From Planctomycetota bacterium (lineage in GTDB: Bacteria; Planctomycetota; JACQVV01), in assembly GCA_016209595.1 (NCBI GenBank), contig JACQVV010000406.1, positions 1 to 43,407 on the forward strand: 43,407 bases of DNA, given 5' to 3'. Positions 33,318 through 40,809 of the stretch are shown one piece after another; within the stretch, counting starts at the first letter, position 1; every line of letters begins with the position of its first letter. A program made the translations under genes and the position numbers. The notes under the pieces were generated by a model. It had not been told where the DNA came from. It did no database searches and was given only the letters and a program-made list of their open reading frames with translations.

Positions 33318-34196
33318 GTGGCGGAGAAGACCGAGGACCCGAAGAAGCAGAAGACGAGGCGGCTCCTCCTGGCGACCGCGGCGGCCGTGGTCGTCGCGGG
33401 CGCCGTCGTCGTGTTCATGGACGAGGGTGGGGACGTGGTCGTCGTTGTCGAAGGGCCATCGCCCGTCAACCCCAACAAGCCGAAGGGGGATCCCTTCCCC
33501 GAGGCGAAGGCGACCGCGACCATCAAGGGGCGCGTCGTCTTTGTCGGCGGCGAGTTCCCCAAGCCCGATCCTGAGAAGGTCCCGATCTCCGGAGAGGCCC
33601 ATTGCGAGCAGGCCCACCCCGAGCTCCCCGCGAGCGAGAACGTCGTGATCGACCCGGCCACGAAGGGGATCGGAAACGTCATCGTCTGGGTCGAGTCGGA
33701 GACCTTGGCCTCGTTCGTCTATCCCGAGGCGGCGAAGTGGTTCGAACTCGACCAGAAAGACTGTCTCTATCGCCCCCATGTCTCGTGCGTCATCACGAGG
33801 CAGCCTATCCGCGTGAAGAACGGCGACCCGATAGGGCACAACGTCAACTACTTCAGCCCGGCGGGGCTCAACGCCGGCGCCAACCCAGACCAGCCGACGG
33901 GGGTTGATATCCCCATCAAGGACGGTTTCGCCCGGCGGGACGTGATGCGCTTCAAGTGCGACAAGCACACCTGGATGGGCGCGTGGATGGGCGTCGTGCC
34001 CCACCGGTTCTTCGACGTGACGGATGCCGATGGAACGTTCGAACTCCCCAAGATCCTCGTCGGTTCGGGGAAATGGACCATCCGGGCCTGGTGGGAGCCG
34101 CGCTCCTCGGAGGCGAAGCCGACCGAGGCGAGCGTGGAGGTGACGGTCGAGGAGGGAAAGACGTACACGATCGAGATCCCGATGAATCTGGACTGA
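33318..34196 (+). CDS. Membrane-anchored cupredoxin (type 1 copper) protein
   Basis: The 292-residue protein has an N-terminal anchor (about 14-33), a linker, then a plastocyanin-like domain. Likely copper ligands are His174 in GHNVNYFS, and Cys214, His217 and Met220 or Met224 in FKCDKHTWMGAWM. Early CEQAH and DCLYRPHVSC supply further Cys/His residues that could form a disulfide or second metal site. A C-terminal beta domain (TFELPKILVGSGKWTIRAW) resembles carboxypeptidase regulatory domains. It may carry electrons between the octahaem cytochrome and subunit II, or deliver copper. Start is GTG at 33318, one base after the previous stop. Confidence 0.82.
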   Translation: MAEKTEDPKKQKTRRLLLATAAAVVVAGAVVVFMDEGGDVVVVVEGPSPVNPNKPKGDPFPEAKATATIKGRVVFVGGEFPKPDPEKVPISGEAHCEQAHPELPASENVVIDPATKGIGNVIVWVESETLASFVYPEAAKWFELDQKDCLYRPHVSCVITRQPIRVKNGDPIGHNVNYFSPAGLNAGANPDQPTGVDIPIKDGFARRDVMRFKCDKHTWMGAWMGVVPHRFFDVTDADGTFELPKILVGSGKWTIRAWWEPRSSEAKPTEASVEVTVEEGKTYTIEIPMNLD

Positions 34197-34203
34197 TCGC
34201 GGG

Positions 34204-34223
34204 CGGCGCCCGACGCGGCGCCG
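34204..34223 (+). other. GC-rich 7-bp hairpin between cupredoxin and subunit II genes
   Basis: CGGCGCC, loop CGACGC, GGCGCCG. It is followed by GAGGAG and seven A bases, not a T run, so it does not look like a plus-strand terminator. It separates the bc-like and oxidase halves of the operon and could protect or process mRNA. Subunit II uses AAAGG eight bases before its ATG. Confidence 0.5.
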
Positions 34224-34251
34224 GTCGCGAGGAGAAAAAAAGGCGCCCGGC

Positions 34252-35208
34252 ATGATGACGAACGCGGAGATCGCCGGAGTCTCCCCGGTCCTGGGCGCCT
34301 ACGACTGGTTCTCGAACTGGGGGCTCCCCGAGAACATCTCGACCTACGGCGGCGATATCGACCGCCTCTGGGCGGTGATCCTCGTCATCACGGGGATCCT
34401 CCTCGTCGTGACCGAGTTCCTTCTCGCCTGGACCGTGTTCCGATACCGCGCGAAGAAGGGCCGGAAGGCCGCGCACGTCCACGGCCACCACCGACTGCAG
34501 GTGACCTGGACCGTTGCCACGGGCGCCGTGCTCCTCTTCCTCGCGATCTACCAGGCGAGGACCTGGGCCTACGTCAAGGCGAGGATGCCCGACCCGGACG
34601 GCGAGGACGTCCTCGTCGTCCAGGTCGCCGCCCAGCAATTCGAGTGGAACTTTCGCTATGCCGGCGACGATGGCGAGTTCGGCACGGAAGACGACGTGGC
34701 TCTCGCGAAGAAGCTCCACATTCCCGTGGGGAAGAAGATCCTCTTCGTCATGCGCTCGAAGGACGTGATCCACAGCCTCTTTCTCCCGCAGCTCCGCTTC
34801 AAGCAGGACCTCCTGCCCGGGGTGACGGTCCAGGGCTGGGTCGAGGCGACGAAGACCACGGAAAAGACCCGCGAGGAGCAGGGCGACCCCGAGTTCCAGT
34901 ACGAGATCGCCTGCGCGGAGATCTGCGGGATGAACCACCACGAGATGCGTGGCTTCGTCATCATCCATCCCGAGGCAACGCTCTTCGAGGCCCAGAAGCC
35001 GAAGGACCGGAAGGACCCGGCGGCGTTCGCGAGGAAGTTTGGCGATTACGTCGACCAGCCCGGGATGTCCTTCGCCGACTGGGCGCTGCACTACGCGGAG
35101 TCGGGCCGGCTCTCCATCGCCGAGATCTGGAAGTCATGGGACAGATTCAACGCGACCGAGCGGCCGGCCGACATGCCGGACGAGGCGACCCCGGGTGGGT
35201 CCCCATGA
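34252..35208 (+). CDS. coxB: Haem-copper reductase subunit II with CuA site
   Basis: The 318-residue protein has two N-terminal helices (about 38-62 and 82-100) and a periplasmic cupredoxin domain. QVAAQQFEWNFRY is the conserved aromatic segment. The CuA ligands are complete: His in VIHSLFLP, then CAEICGMNHHEM giving both Cys, the Glu carbonyl position, His and Met. It accepts electrons from a cytochrome or cupredoxin and passes them to haem in subunit I. The C-terminal 75 residues (after HPEATLFEAQKPKDRK) form an unusual soluble extension. Its stop overlaps the subunit I start as ATGA. Confidence 0.94.
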   Translation: MMTNAEIAGVSPVLGAYDWFSNWGLPENISTYGGDIDRLWAVILVITGILLVVTEFLLAWTVFRYRAKKGRKAAHVHGHHRLQVTWTVATGAVLLFLAIYQARTWAYVKARMPDPDGEDVLVVQVAAQQFEWNFRYAGDDGEFGTEDDVALAKKLHIPVGKKILFVMRSKDVIHSLFLPQLRFKQDLLPGVTVQGWVEATKTTEKTREEQGDPEFQYEIACAEICGMNHHEMRGFVIIHPEATLFEAQKPKDRKDPAAFARKFGDYVDQPGMSFADWALHYAESGRLSIAEIWKSWDRFNATERPADMPDEATPGGSP

Positions 35209-37367
35209 GTAGCGCCGTGGTGGAGGGCGGGCGCACGCTCGACGCCGAACGAGGACTCGAAGCGGAAGGCGAACCTCGTGAGCCGAGTTTCCTCTGCAAG
35301 TACGTCTTCTCGACCGACCACAAGACGATCGCGATCCAGTTCCTCTTCACCTCCCTCTTCATGATCGCGATCGGCGGCGCCCTGGCGATGGGCATCCGCT
35401 GGCAGCTCGCCTGGCCGGACGATCTTCCGTACGGGGACCGCTTCCCCGAGTCGATCGTCAAGACGTCGACGAAGGAGACCGCCGCTGGAGAGAAGGTGAC
35501 CGTGAGCGTGATGAACGGTGACACGTTCACGATGCTCACCACCATGCACGGGACGATCATGATCTTCTTTGTCATGCTCCCGCTCCTCACGGGGACCTTC
35601 GGGAACTTCCTCATCCCCCTCCAGATCGGGGCGCGGGGGATGGCGTTCCCGCGGCTCAACCTGCTCTCATTCTGGCTTGTCCCGGTGGCCGCGCTCCTCA
35701 TGCTGGCGAGCTTCCTCGTCCCGGGCGGTGCGGCGGCGGGAGGATGGACGAACTACCCGCCCGTCGCCGGCCCGGCGGAAGACCAGACGTCCGCGCATCC
35801 GGCGGCGGGGGTCCCCGCAAGCGACGTCCCGCCGTACGACTTCATGAACTTCGTGAGCGACGAGAAGGACGTCCCGGGCCGCCCCCGCAAGGTCATGGGA
35901 GCGGCGGCCGCGCTCCTCGTCGCGCTCGCCGGGGCGCGCTTCCTTCTCTCGAAGCGCGCGAGGACGTCTCCGGGAGCCTCGAAGGCCCCAAATTACATTC
36001 TGAACGCGCTCCTCGTCCTCCTCGTGCCGATCGCGCTCCTCGTCCTCGTCGTCTCCGCGATCGAGCACGGCCCGGCGGCGCTGCGGAGCGGGCACACGCT
36101 CTGGACGGTGAGCCTCTTCATCGTGGGAATGAGCGGGGTCCTCGGAGCGGTAAACCACCTCACGACGATCGTCAAGCTCCGCGCCCCCGGAATGACACCG
36201 TTCCGCATGCCGCTCGCCACATGGTCGCTCGCGGTCACCTCGGTCCTCGTCCTCCTCTCGACGCCGGTGCTCGCCTCGACGCTCCTCATGCTCACGCTGG
36301 ACCGGGTGGCCGGCACCAGCTTCTTCCGCCCGATGTACGGCGGCCAGCCGCTCCTCTGGCAGCACCTCTTCTGGTTCTACGCGCACCCCGCCGCCTACAT
36401 CATGATCCTCCCGGTGATGGGGATGATCTCCGACGTGCTCTCGACCTTTGCCCGGAAGCCCCTCTTCGGCTACCACGCGATGGTCTACGCCCTCGCCGGC
36501 ATCGGGGGGCTGGGGTTTCTCGCCTGGGGCCAGCACATGTTCCAGAGCGGCATGAACCCGTGGCTCGGCATGACCTTTATGATCCCGGCCATGATGATCG
36601 CGTTGCCGTCGGCGGTGAAGGTGTATGGCTGGATCGCGACCTGCTGGAAGTCCCGGATGCGCCTCACCGTGCCGATGCTCTACGCGCTCGCCTTCGTTTC
36701 CATGTTCATCGTCGGCGGGCTCTCCGGGATCGTCATGGCCGCGGCCCCGGTCGACATCTTCCTCCACGATACATACTTCGTCGTGGGGCACATCCACTAC
36801 GTGCTCTTCGGCGGAAGTCTGTTCGGCGTCTTCGCGGCGGTGACTTTCTGGTTCCCCAAGATGTTCGGCCGGATGATGAACCGGGCGGCCGGCTACATCC
36901 ACTTCGTGCTCACGTTCCTCTTCTTCAACTGGACCTTCTTCCCGATGCACCTCGTCGGGATGGCGATGCACCCGCGACGGATCGCGGTCGCCTGGGATTC
37001 CGTGAACAGCATCGGCTACCGATACCTGGCAGACATCCAGCCGATCAACGAGTTCATGACCTACGGCGCCCTGATGCTGGGGGCGACCCAGATTCTCTTC
37101 CTCGGGAACGTCATCGCGAGCGCCCTGTGGGGGAAGAAGGCCGAGGCCAACCCCTGGCAGGCGAACACGCTCGAGTGGTGCGCGGCTCCCAGTCCCCCGC
37201 CGCCCGGGAACTGGGGGCCGGCGCTCCCGGCCGTCTACCGCGGGCCGTACGAGTACGCCTCGCCGCTCGTCGAGGAGGACTACTTGCCGCAGAACCGGAA
37301 GCTCCAAGGGGATCCGGGGGACTGCGGGGCGCCCTCGCCCAGGCACGAGCCCCCGGAGGTCTCGTAG
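35205..37367 (+). CDS. coxA: Divergent haem-copper reductase subunit I
   Basis: The 720-residue membrane protein keeps the low-spin haem ligands (His115 in TMHGTIMIFF, His531) and the active-site haem ligand (His529) in VVGHIHYV. In helix VI it reads YAHPAAY: His394 and Tyr398 (the cross-linked pair) are kept but the Glu of HPEVY is missing, as in A2-type oxidases, which usually have YSHPAVY. The next CuB pair, normally HH, is Gln443-His444 in WGQHMF. The K-channel lysine (Lys472, ALPSAVKVYGW) is kept. Residues about 185-296 are an insertion with two predicted helices between usual helices III and IV. Function may be oxygen reduction, nitric oxide reduction or altered chemistry. ATG overlaps the coxB stop. 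Confidence 0.9.
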   Translation: MSSAVVEGGRTLDAERGLEAEGEPREPSFLCKYVFSTDHKTIAIQFLFTSLFMIAIGGALAMGIRWQLAWPDDLPYGDRFPESIVKTSTKETAAGEKVTVSVMNGDTFTMLTTMHGTIMIFFVMLPLLTGTFGNFLIPLQIGARGMAFPRLNLLSFWLVPVAALLMLASFLVPGGAAAGGWTNYPPVAGPAEDQTSAHPAAGVPASDVPPYDFMNFVSDEKDVPGRPRKVMGAAAALLVALAGARFLLSKRARTSPGASKAPNYILNALLVLLVPIALLVLVVSAIEHGPAALRSGHTLWTVSLFIVGMSGVLGAVNHLTTIVKLRAPGMTPFRMPLATWSLAVTSVLVLLSTPVLASTLLMLTLDRVAGTSFFRPMYGGQPLLWQHLFWFYAHPAAYIMILPVMGMISDVLSTFARKPLFGYHAMVYALAGIGGLGFLAWGQHMFQSGMNPWLGMTFMIPAMMIALPSAVKVYGWIATCWKSRMRLTVPMLYALAFVSMFIVGGLSGIVMAAAPVDIFLHDTYFVVGHIHYVLFGGSLFGVFAAVTFWFPKMFGRMMNRAAGYIHFVLTFLFFNWTFFPMHLVGMAMHPRRIAVAWDSVNSIGYRYLADIQPINEFMTYGALMLGATQILFLGNVIASALWGKKAEANPWQANTLEWCAAPSPPPPGNWGPALPAVYRGPYEYASPLVEEDYLPQNRKLQGDPGDCGAPSPRHEPPEVS

Positions 37368-37374
37368 GGTCCCC

Positions 37375-38343
37375 GTGGCCGCGATCTCTTCCCCCTGGCC
37401 CGGACGGCTGGCCTTTGCGGTAGCCGGGATCGCCTTCGCCATGATCGTTGCGGGCGCGTTCGTGACGACGCTCGAGGCGGGCGACTCGGTCCCGGACTGG
37501 CCGCTCGCCTACGGGAAGATCATCCCGCGGGACGAGCTCTCCGGAGGAGTCGTCTACGAGTGGGGCCACCGCGCCGTTGGTGCCGTCCTCGGGCTCGCCG
37601 CCCTCGTCGCTGCCGTTCTCGTCTGGCGGTCCCGCGCGTCCCGCGGCGTGAAGGTGCTCGCCGCGGCCGCCCTCGCGGCTCTCGTCTGCCAGGGGCTTGT
37701 CGGCGGCCTCCGGGTGCGGTTCGTCTCCTCTCCCGAGGTGCGCTCGACCTTCTCGTCCCCGTTCGGAGGGGAGGCGAACGCGTCGGCCGTGCTTCTGGGC
37801 GTGACGATGGTGCACGCGGCCCTGGGCCAGACCGTCCTCGCGCTCTTCGTGGCCCTTGCGCTGGTCTCCTCTCTCCGGTGGAACGCGGGCGGAAGCGCCG
37901 TCCCGGCGGCCGGGTCGCGGAAGCTCCGCCGGCTGGCCGTGCTGACCACGGCGTTCGTCTTCGTTCAGCTCGTGCTCGGAAGCTACGTCCGCCACACGGG
38001 CGAGTGGGTCCTCGTGCATCTCGCCTGGGCCTTCGTCGTCGCGGCTGTCGCGATGCTTCTCTCCTCGCGGTCACTGGAAGACGAGGGGACGCCGCCCGCC
38101 GTCCGGCGGCCCGCAGCGGCCCTGGGCGTCGCGGTCGTCCTCCAGGTCCTCCTGGGGCTCGCCGCGTGGATGGTCTCGCCCGCGAACCTTGAGTCCGGCG
38201 CGCCGCCCCCAGCCTGGAGCGCGATCGTCCGTTCGGCCCACGTCGCCCTGGGCGCCGCGATCCTGGCGATCACGGTCGCGCTTACCCTGGCGATCTTCGG
38301 CAAGGTCGCTCCGGAGGGGCCCCTGGAGGCCGCCGGGCCGTGA
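37375..38343 (+). CDS. ctaA: Heme A synthase (CtaA/COX15)
   Basis: The 322-residue membrane protein has about eight helices. TTLEAGDSVPDWPLAYG is the family loop and YEWGHRAVG carries the conserved Glu and haem-binding His. Further His residues appear in MVHAALGQ, HTGEWVLVHLAW and SAHVALGA. It oxidises heme O to heme A, implying that the neighbouring reductase uses heme A. An acidic-to-small insertion (VRSTFSSPFGGEANAS) occurs in the middle. Start is GTG at 37375, seven bases after coxA. Confidence 0.9.
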   Translation: MAAISSPWPGRLAFAVAGIAFAMIVAGAFVTTLEAGDSVPDWPLAYGKIIPRDELSGGVVYEWGHRAVGAVLGLAALVAAVLVWRSRASRGVKVLAAAALAALVCQGLVGGLRVRFVSSPEVRSTFSSPFGGEANASAVLLGVTMVHAALGQTVLALFVALALVSSLRWNAGGSAVPAAGSRKLRRLAVLTTAFVFVQLVLGSYVRHTGEWVLVHLAWAFVVAAVAMLLSSRSLEDEGTPPAVRRPAAALGVAVVLQVLLGLAAWMVSPANLESGAPPPAWSAIVRSAHVALGAAILAITVALTLAIFGKVAPEGPLEAAGP

Positions 38344-39245
38344 GCGAGCTCGTGTCCCCCGTCGCGGCATCTCCGCTGGCCTTCCGGGCGAAGCTCGCGG
38401 CCTACGTCGAGCTCGCCAAGCCCCGCCTGACGTCGCTCGTCCTCGTCACGGTCGCCGCGGGGTTCGCCGCCGCCCTGCCCGCGGGCCCCGACTGGGTCCT
38501 CCTCCTCCAGACGGTCGCCGCGGTGGGACTCGTCGCGGGCGGAGGGGGGGCGCTCAACATGTACCTGGAGCGCGATCTCGACCTCCGCATGCACCGCACG
38601 CGCACGCGGCCGATCCCATCCGGGCGCCTCACGGCCATTCAGGCCCTCGCGTTCGGCGTCTACGCCTCGGTGGCCGGCCTTGCATGGCTCTGGGTCGCCA
38701 CGAACGAGCTCGCGACCTTCTTCGCCGCGCTCGCGCTCACGAACTACGTCTTCGTCTACACTCCCCTGAAGGTGAGGACGTCCCTCAACACGCTCGTCGG
38801 CGCGGTGACGGGGGCCCTCCCGCCCGTGATCGGCTGGGCGGCGGCATCGGGCGGCATCTCCGCGGGCGCCGGACTCCTCTTCGCGATCCTCTTCGTCTGG
38901 CAGATGCCGCATTTCCTGGTGATCGCGTGGCTCTGCCGGGACGACTACGCGCGGGCGGGGATGAAGATGATCTCCGTTCTCGACCCGACGGGCGGCGCGA
39001 CGATGCGGCAGATCGTCCTCTTCTCGCTGACGCAGCTTCCGGTCTCCCTCCTGCCGGTAGCTTCAGGACTCGCGGGGATCCGGTACTTCCTTGTCGCAAG
39101 CGCGGTCTCGCTCGCGATGGCGGTCCTCGGGGTCGCCTTCGCGGCGCGGCGTTCGAAGCGGACCGCGCGCTGGCTCTTCCTCGCCTCGCTCCTCTACCTC
39201 CCCCTTGTCCTGGGGACTTTCGTATGGGACAGGATCGGCGCATGA
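38340..39245 (+). CDS. ctaB: Protoheme IX farnesyltransferase (heme O synthase)
   Basis: The 301-residue UbiA-type prenyltransferase shows NMYLERDLDLRMHRTRTRP (two Asp-rich metal sites and RTRTRP) and YTPLKVRTSLNTLVGAVTGA. It adds a farnesyl group to protoheme to form heme O, feeding CtaA. Nine helices are expected. GTG at 38340 overlaps the ctaA stop (GTGA), and its own stop overlaps the subunit III ATG, so these three genes are tightly coupled. Confidence 0.94.
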   Translation: MSELVSPVAASPLAFRAKLAAYVELAKPRLTSLVLVTVAAGFAAALPAGPDWVLLLQTVAAVGLVAGGGGALNMYLERDLDLRMHRTRTRPIPSGRLTAIQALAFGVYASVAGLAWLWVATNELATFFAALALTNYVFVYTPLKVRTSLNTLVGAVTGALPPVIGWAAASGGISAGAGLLFAILFVWQMPHFLVIAWLCRDDYARAGMKMISVLDPTGGATMRQIVLFSLTQLPVSLLPVASGLAGIRYFLVASAVSLAMAVLGVAFAARRSKRTARWLFLASLLYLPLVLGTFVWDRIGA

Positions 39246-39844
39246 GCCCGGCCCGCGCTCGCGACCAGACCGACCCGATGTCCAGCGGTAAGCTCGCCAT
39301 GTGGAGCTTCCTCGTGTCCGAGGCCATGTTCATCGCGGGGCCCGTCGTAGCGTACGTCGCGATTCGCACCTCGAACCCCGTGCGGTTCGATCCGACCTTC
39401 CTCGCGAGGACGTTCGGCTCCACGCTCGACGTGCCGCTCGCCACGGTGGAGACGCTCGTCCTCATCCTCGCGAGCTGGACGATGGCGCTCGGCACCGACG
39501 CCGTCTCGCGGAGGAACAACCTCGCGCTCCGGAGGTGCCTCCTCCTCACCGCGGCGCTCGGGCTCTCCTTCTGCGGCTTCCGGTGGATCGAGTACGGAGT
39601 CCTGCGGGATCGCTGGATCTTCCCGGGAACATCGATCTTCCACTCCTTCTACTTCGCCCTGACGGGAGTCCACCTCGTCCACGTGATCGGCGGCGTCGTC
39701 TTCCTCCTCGGCTTCTTCGTTGCCGCGCGGGACGGCCGGCACGTGAAGCCCGGGAACTCCAGCGTCGAGTGCCTGGGCCTGTACTGGCACTTCGCCACCC
39801 TCGCGTGGTTCTTCCTCTTCCCGCTCTTCTACCTCATCCGCTGA
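39242..39844 (+). CDS. coxC: Haem-copper reductase subunit III
   Basis: The 200-residue protein has five helices, the short form of subunit III. Family marks are MWSFLVSEAMFIAGPV with the conserved Glu, FHSFYFALTGVHLVHVIGG and VECLGLYWHFATLAWFFLFPLFYL. It contributes to the stability and proton uptake of subunit I. ATG at 39242 overlaps the ctaB stop (ATGA). The start is followed by a short cytoplasmic tail of about 15 residues. Confidence 0.9.
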   Translation: MSPARARDQTDPMSSGKLAMWSFLVSEAMFIAGPVVAYVAIRTSNPVRFDPTFLARTFGSTLDVPLATVETLVLILASWTMALGTDAVSRRNNLALRRCLLLTAALGLSFCGFRWIEYGVLRDRWIFPGTSIFHSFYFALTGVHLVHVIGGVVFLLGFFVAARDGRHVKPGNSSVECLGLYWHFATLAWFFLFPLFYLIR

Positions 39845-39864
39845 GAGACCGGGCAGAGCGTACG

Positions 39865-40809
39865 GTGTCAGCATGTGAGCCAGCGGTCGAAGTCGAAGAC
39901 CTGACGAAACGCTACGGCGACCGGGTCGCCCTGGGCGGCGTCTCGTTCGCCGTGGAGAGAGGGGAGTTCTTCGGGCTCCTGGGACCCAACGGCGGCGGGA
40001 AGAGCACGCTCTTTCGGATCCTCTCCACCGCCTCCCTCCCCGACTCCGGGAGCGCCCGCGTCCTGGGGACGGACGTCGCCACGAGCGCCGCGAAGGTGCG
40101 CCCGAGGATCGGCGTCGTCTTCCAGTCCCCCTCCCTCGATCGGAAGCTCACGGTCGCGGAGAACCTGCGCCATCAGGGACACCTCTACGGTCTCTGCGGC
40201 AGGGAGCTTGCCGGGCGGATCGAATCCTCCCTCGCGCGGTTCGGCCTCGCCGACAGGGCGAAGGATCGCGTCGAGACCCTCTCCGGCGGGCTCGCGCGCA
40301 GGGTCGAGGTCGCCAAGGGACTGCTCCACCGGCCGGAGGTCCTCCTTCTGGACGAGCCGAGCACGGGCCTCGATCCCGGCTCGCGCGCGGATCTGGCGGC
40401 CCAGCTCGCGGAGATCCGGGGGAAGGACGGCGTGACCGTGCTCCTCACGACCCACCTCCTGGAGGAGGCGGACGGCTGCGATCGGCTCGCGCTCCTCGAC
40501 CGCGGGCGGCTCGTCGCCTGCGGGTCTCCCGCCGCCCTCAAGGGCGAGTTCGCTGGGGAGATCGTCTCGATCGAGACCAAGGACACGGAGGAGGTCCGGG
40601 GTCTCGTCGCCGAGAGATTCGGCCTGGCGGCCCGGATCTCGCCTCCCTTCTCGGTCCGCCTGGAGCACCCGCGCGCCCACGAGATCGTCCCGCGGCTCGT
40701 CGAGGCGCTGGGCGCGCGAATCGAGTCGATCACGGTCGGGAGGCCCACTCTGGGCGACGTCTATCTCGCGAGGACCGGGCGGCGGTTCGCGCCGGAGGAA
40801 GCCCAGTGA
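39865..40809 (+). CDS. ABC transporter ATP-binding protein
   Basis: The 314-residue protein has Walker A GPNGGGKST, the signature LSGGLARRVEVAKGL, Walker B VLLLDEPSTGLDPG and switch LLTTHLLEEAD. The C-terminal 80 residues form an extra domain seen in drug- or NosF-like exporters. It works with the permease half of the following gene, overlapping it by GTGA. Such ABC pairs near Sco and oxidase genes are presumed to export a maturation factor for copper or haem sites; that is inference. GTG at 39865 is chosen as the only in-frame start before EVEDLTKRYGD. Confidence 0.88.
   Translation: MSACEPAVEVEDLTKRYGDRVALGGVSFAVERGEFFGLLGPNGGGKSTLFRILSTASLPDSGSARVLGTDVATSAAKVRPRIGVVFQSPSLDRKLTVAENLRHQGHLYGLCGRELAGRIESSLARFGLADRAKDRVETLSGGLARRVEVAKGLLHRPEVLLLDEPSTGLDPGSRADLAAQLAEIRGKDGVTVLLTTHLLEEADGCDRLALLDRGRLVACGSPAALKGEFAGEIVSIETKDTEEVRGLVAERFGLAARISPPFSVRLEHPRAHEIVPRLVEALGARIESITVGRPTLGDVYLARTGRRFAPEEAQ

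Noticed and set aside
34204..34241. Terminator between cupredoxin and subunit II
   Set aside because: The hairpin is followed by A bases, not T bases, on the transcribed plus strand.
35205..37367. Naming subunit I as a nitric oxide reductase
   Set aside because: The Gln in the CuB pair is suggestive, but the cross-link Tyr is present, the CuA subunit and heme A genes fit an oxidase, and I cannot confirm the ligand sets of the divergent NOR families.
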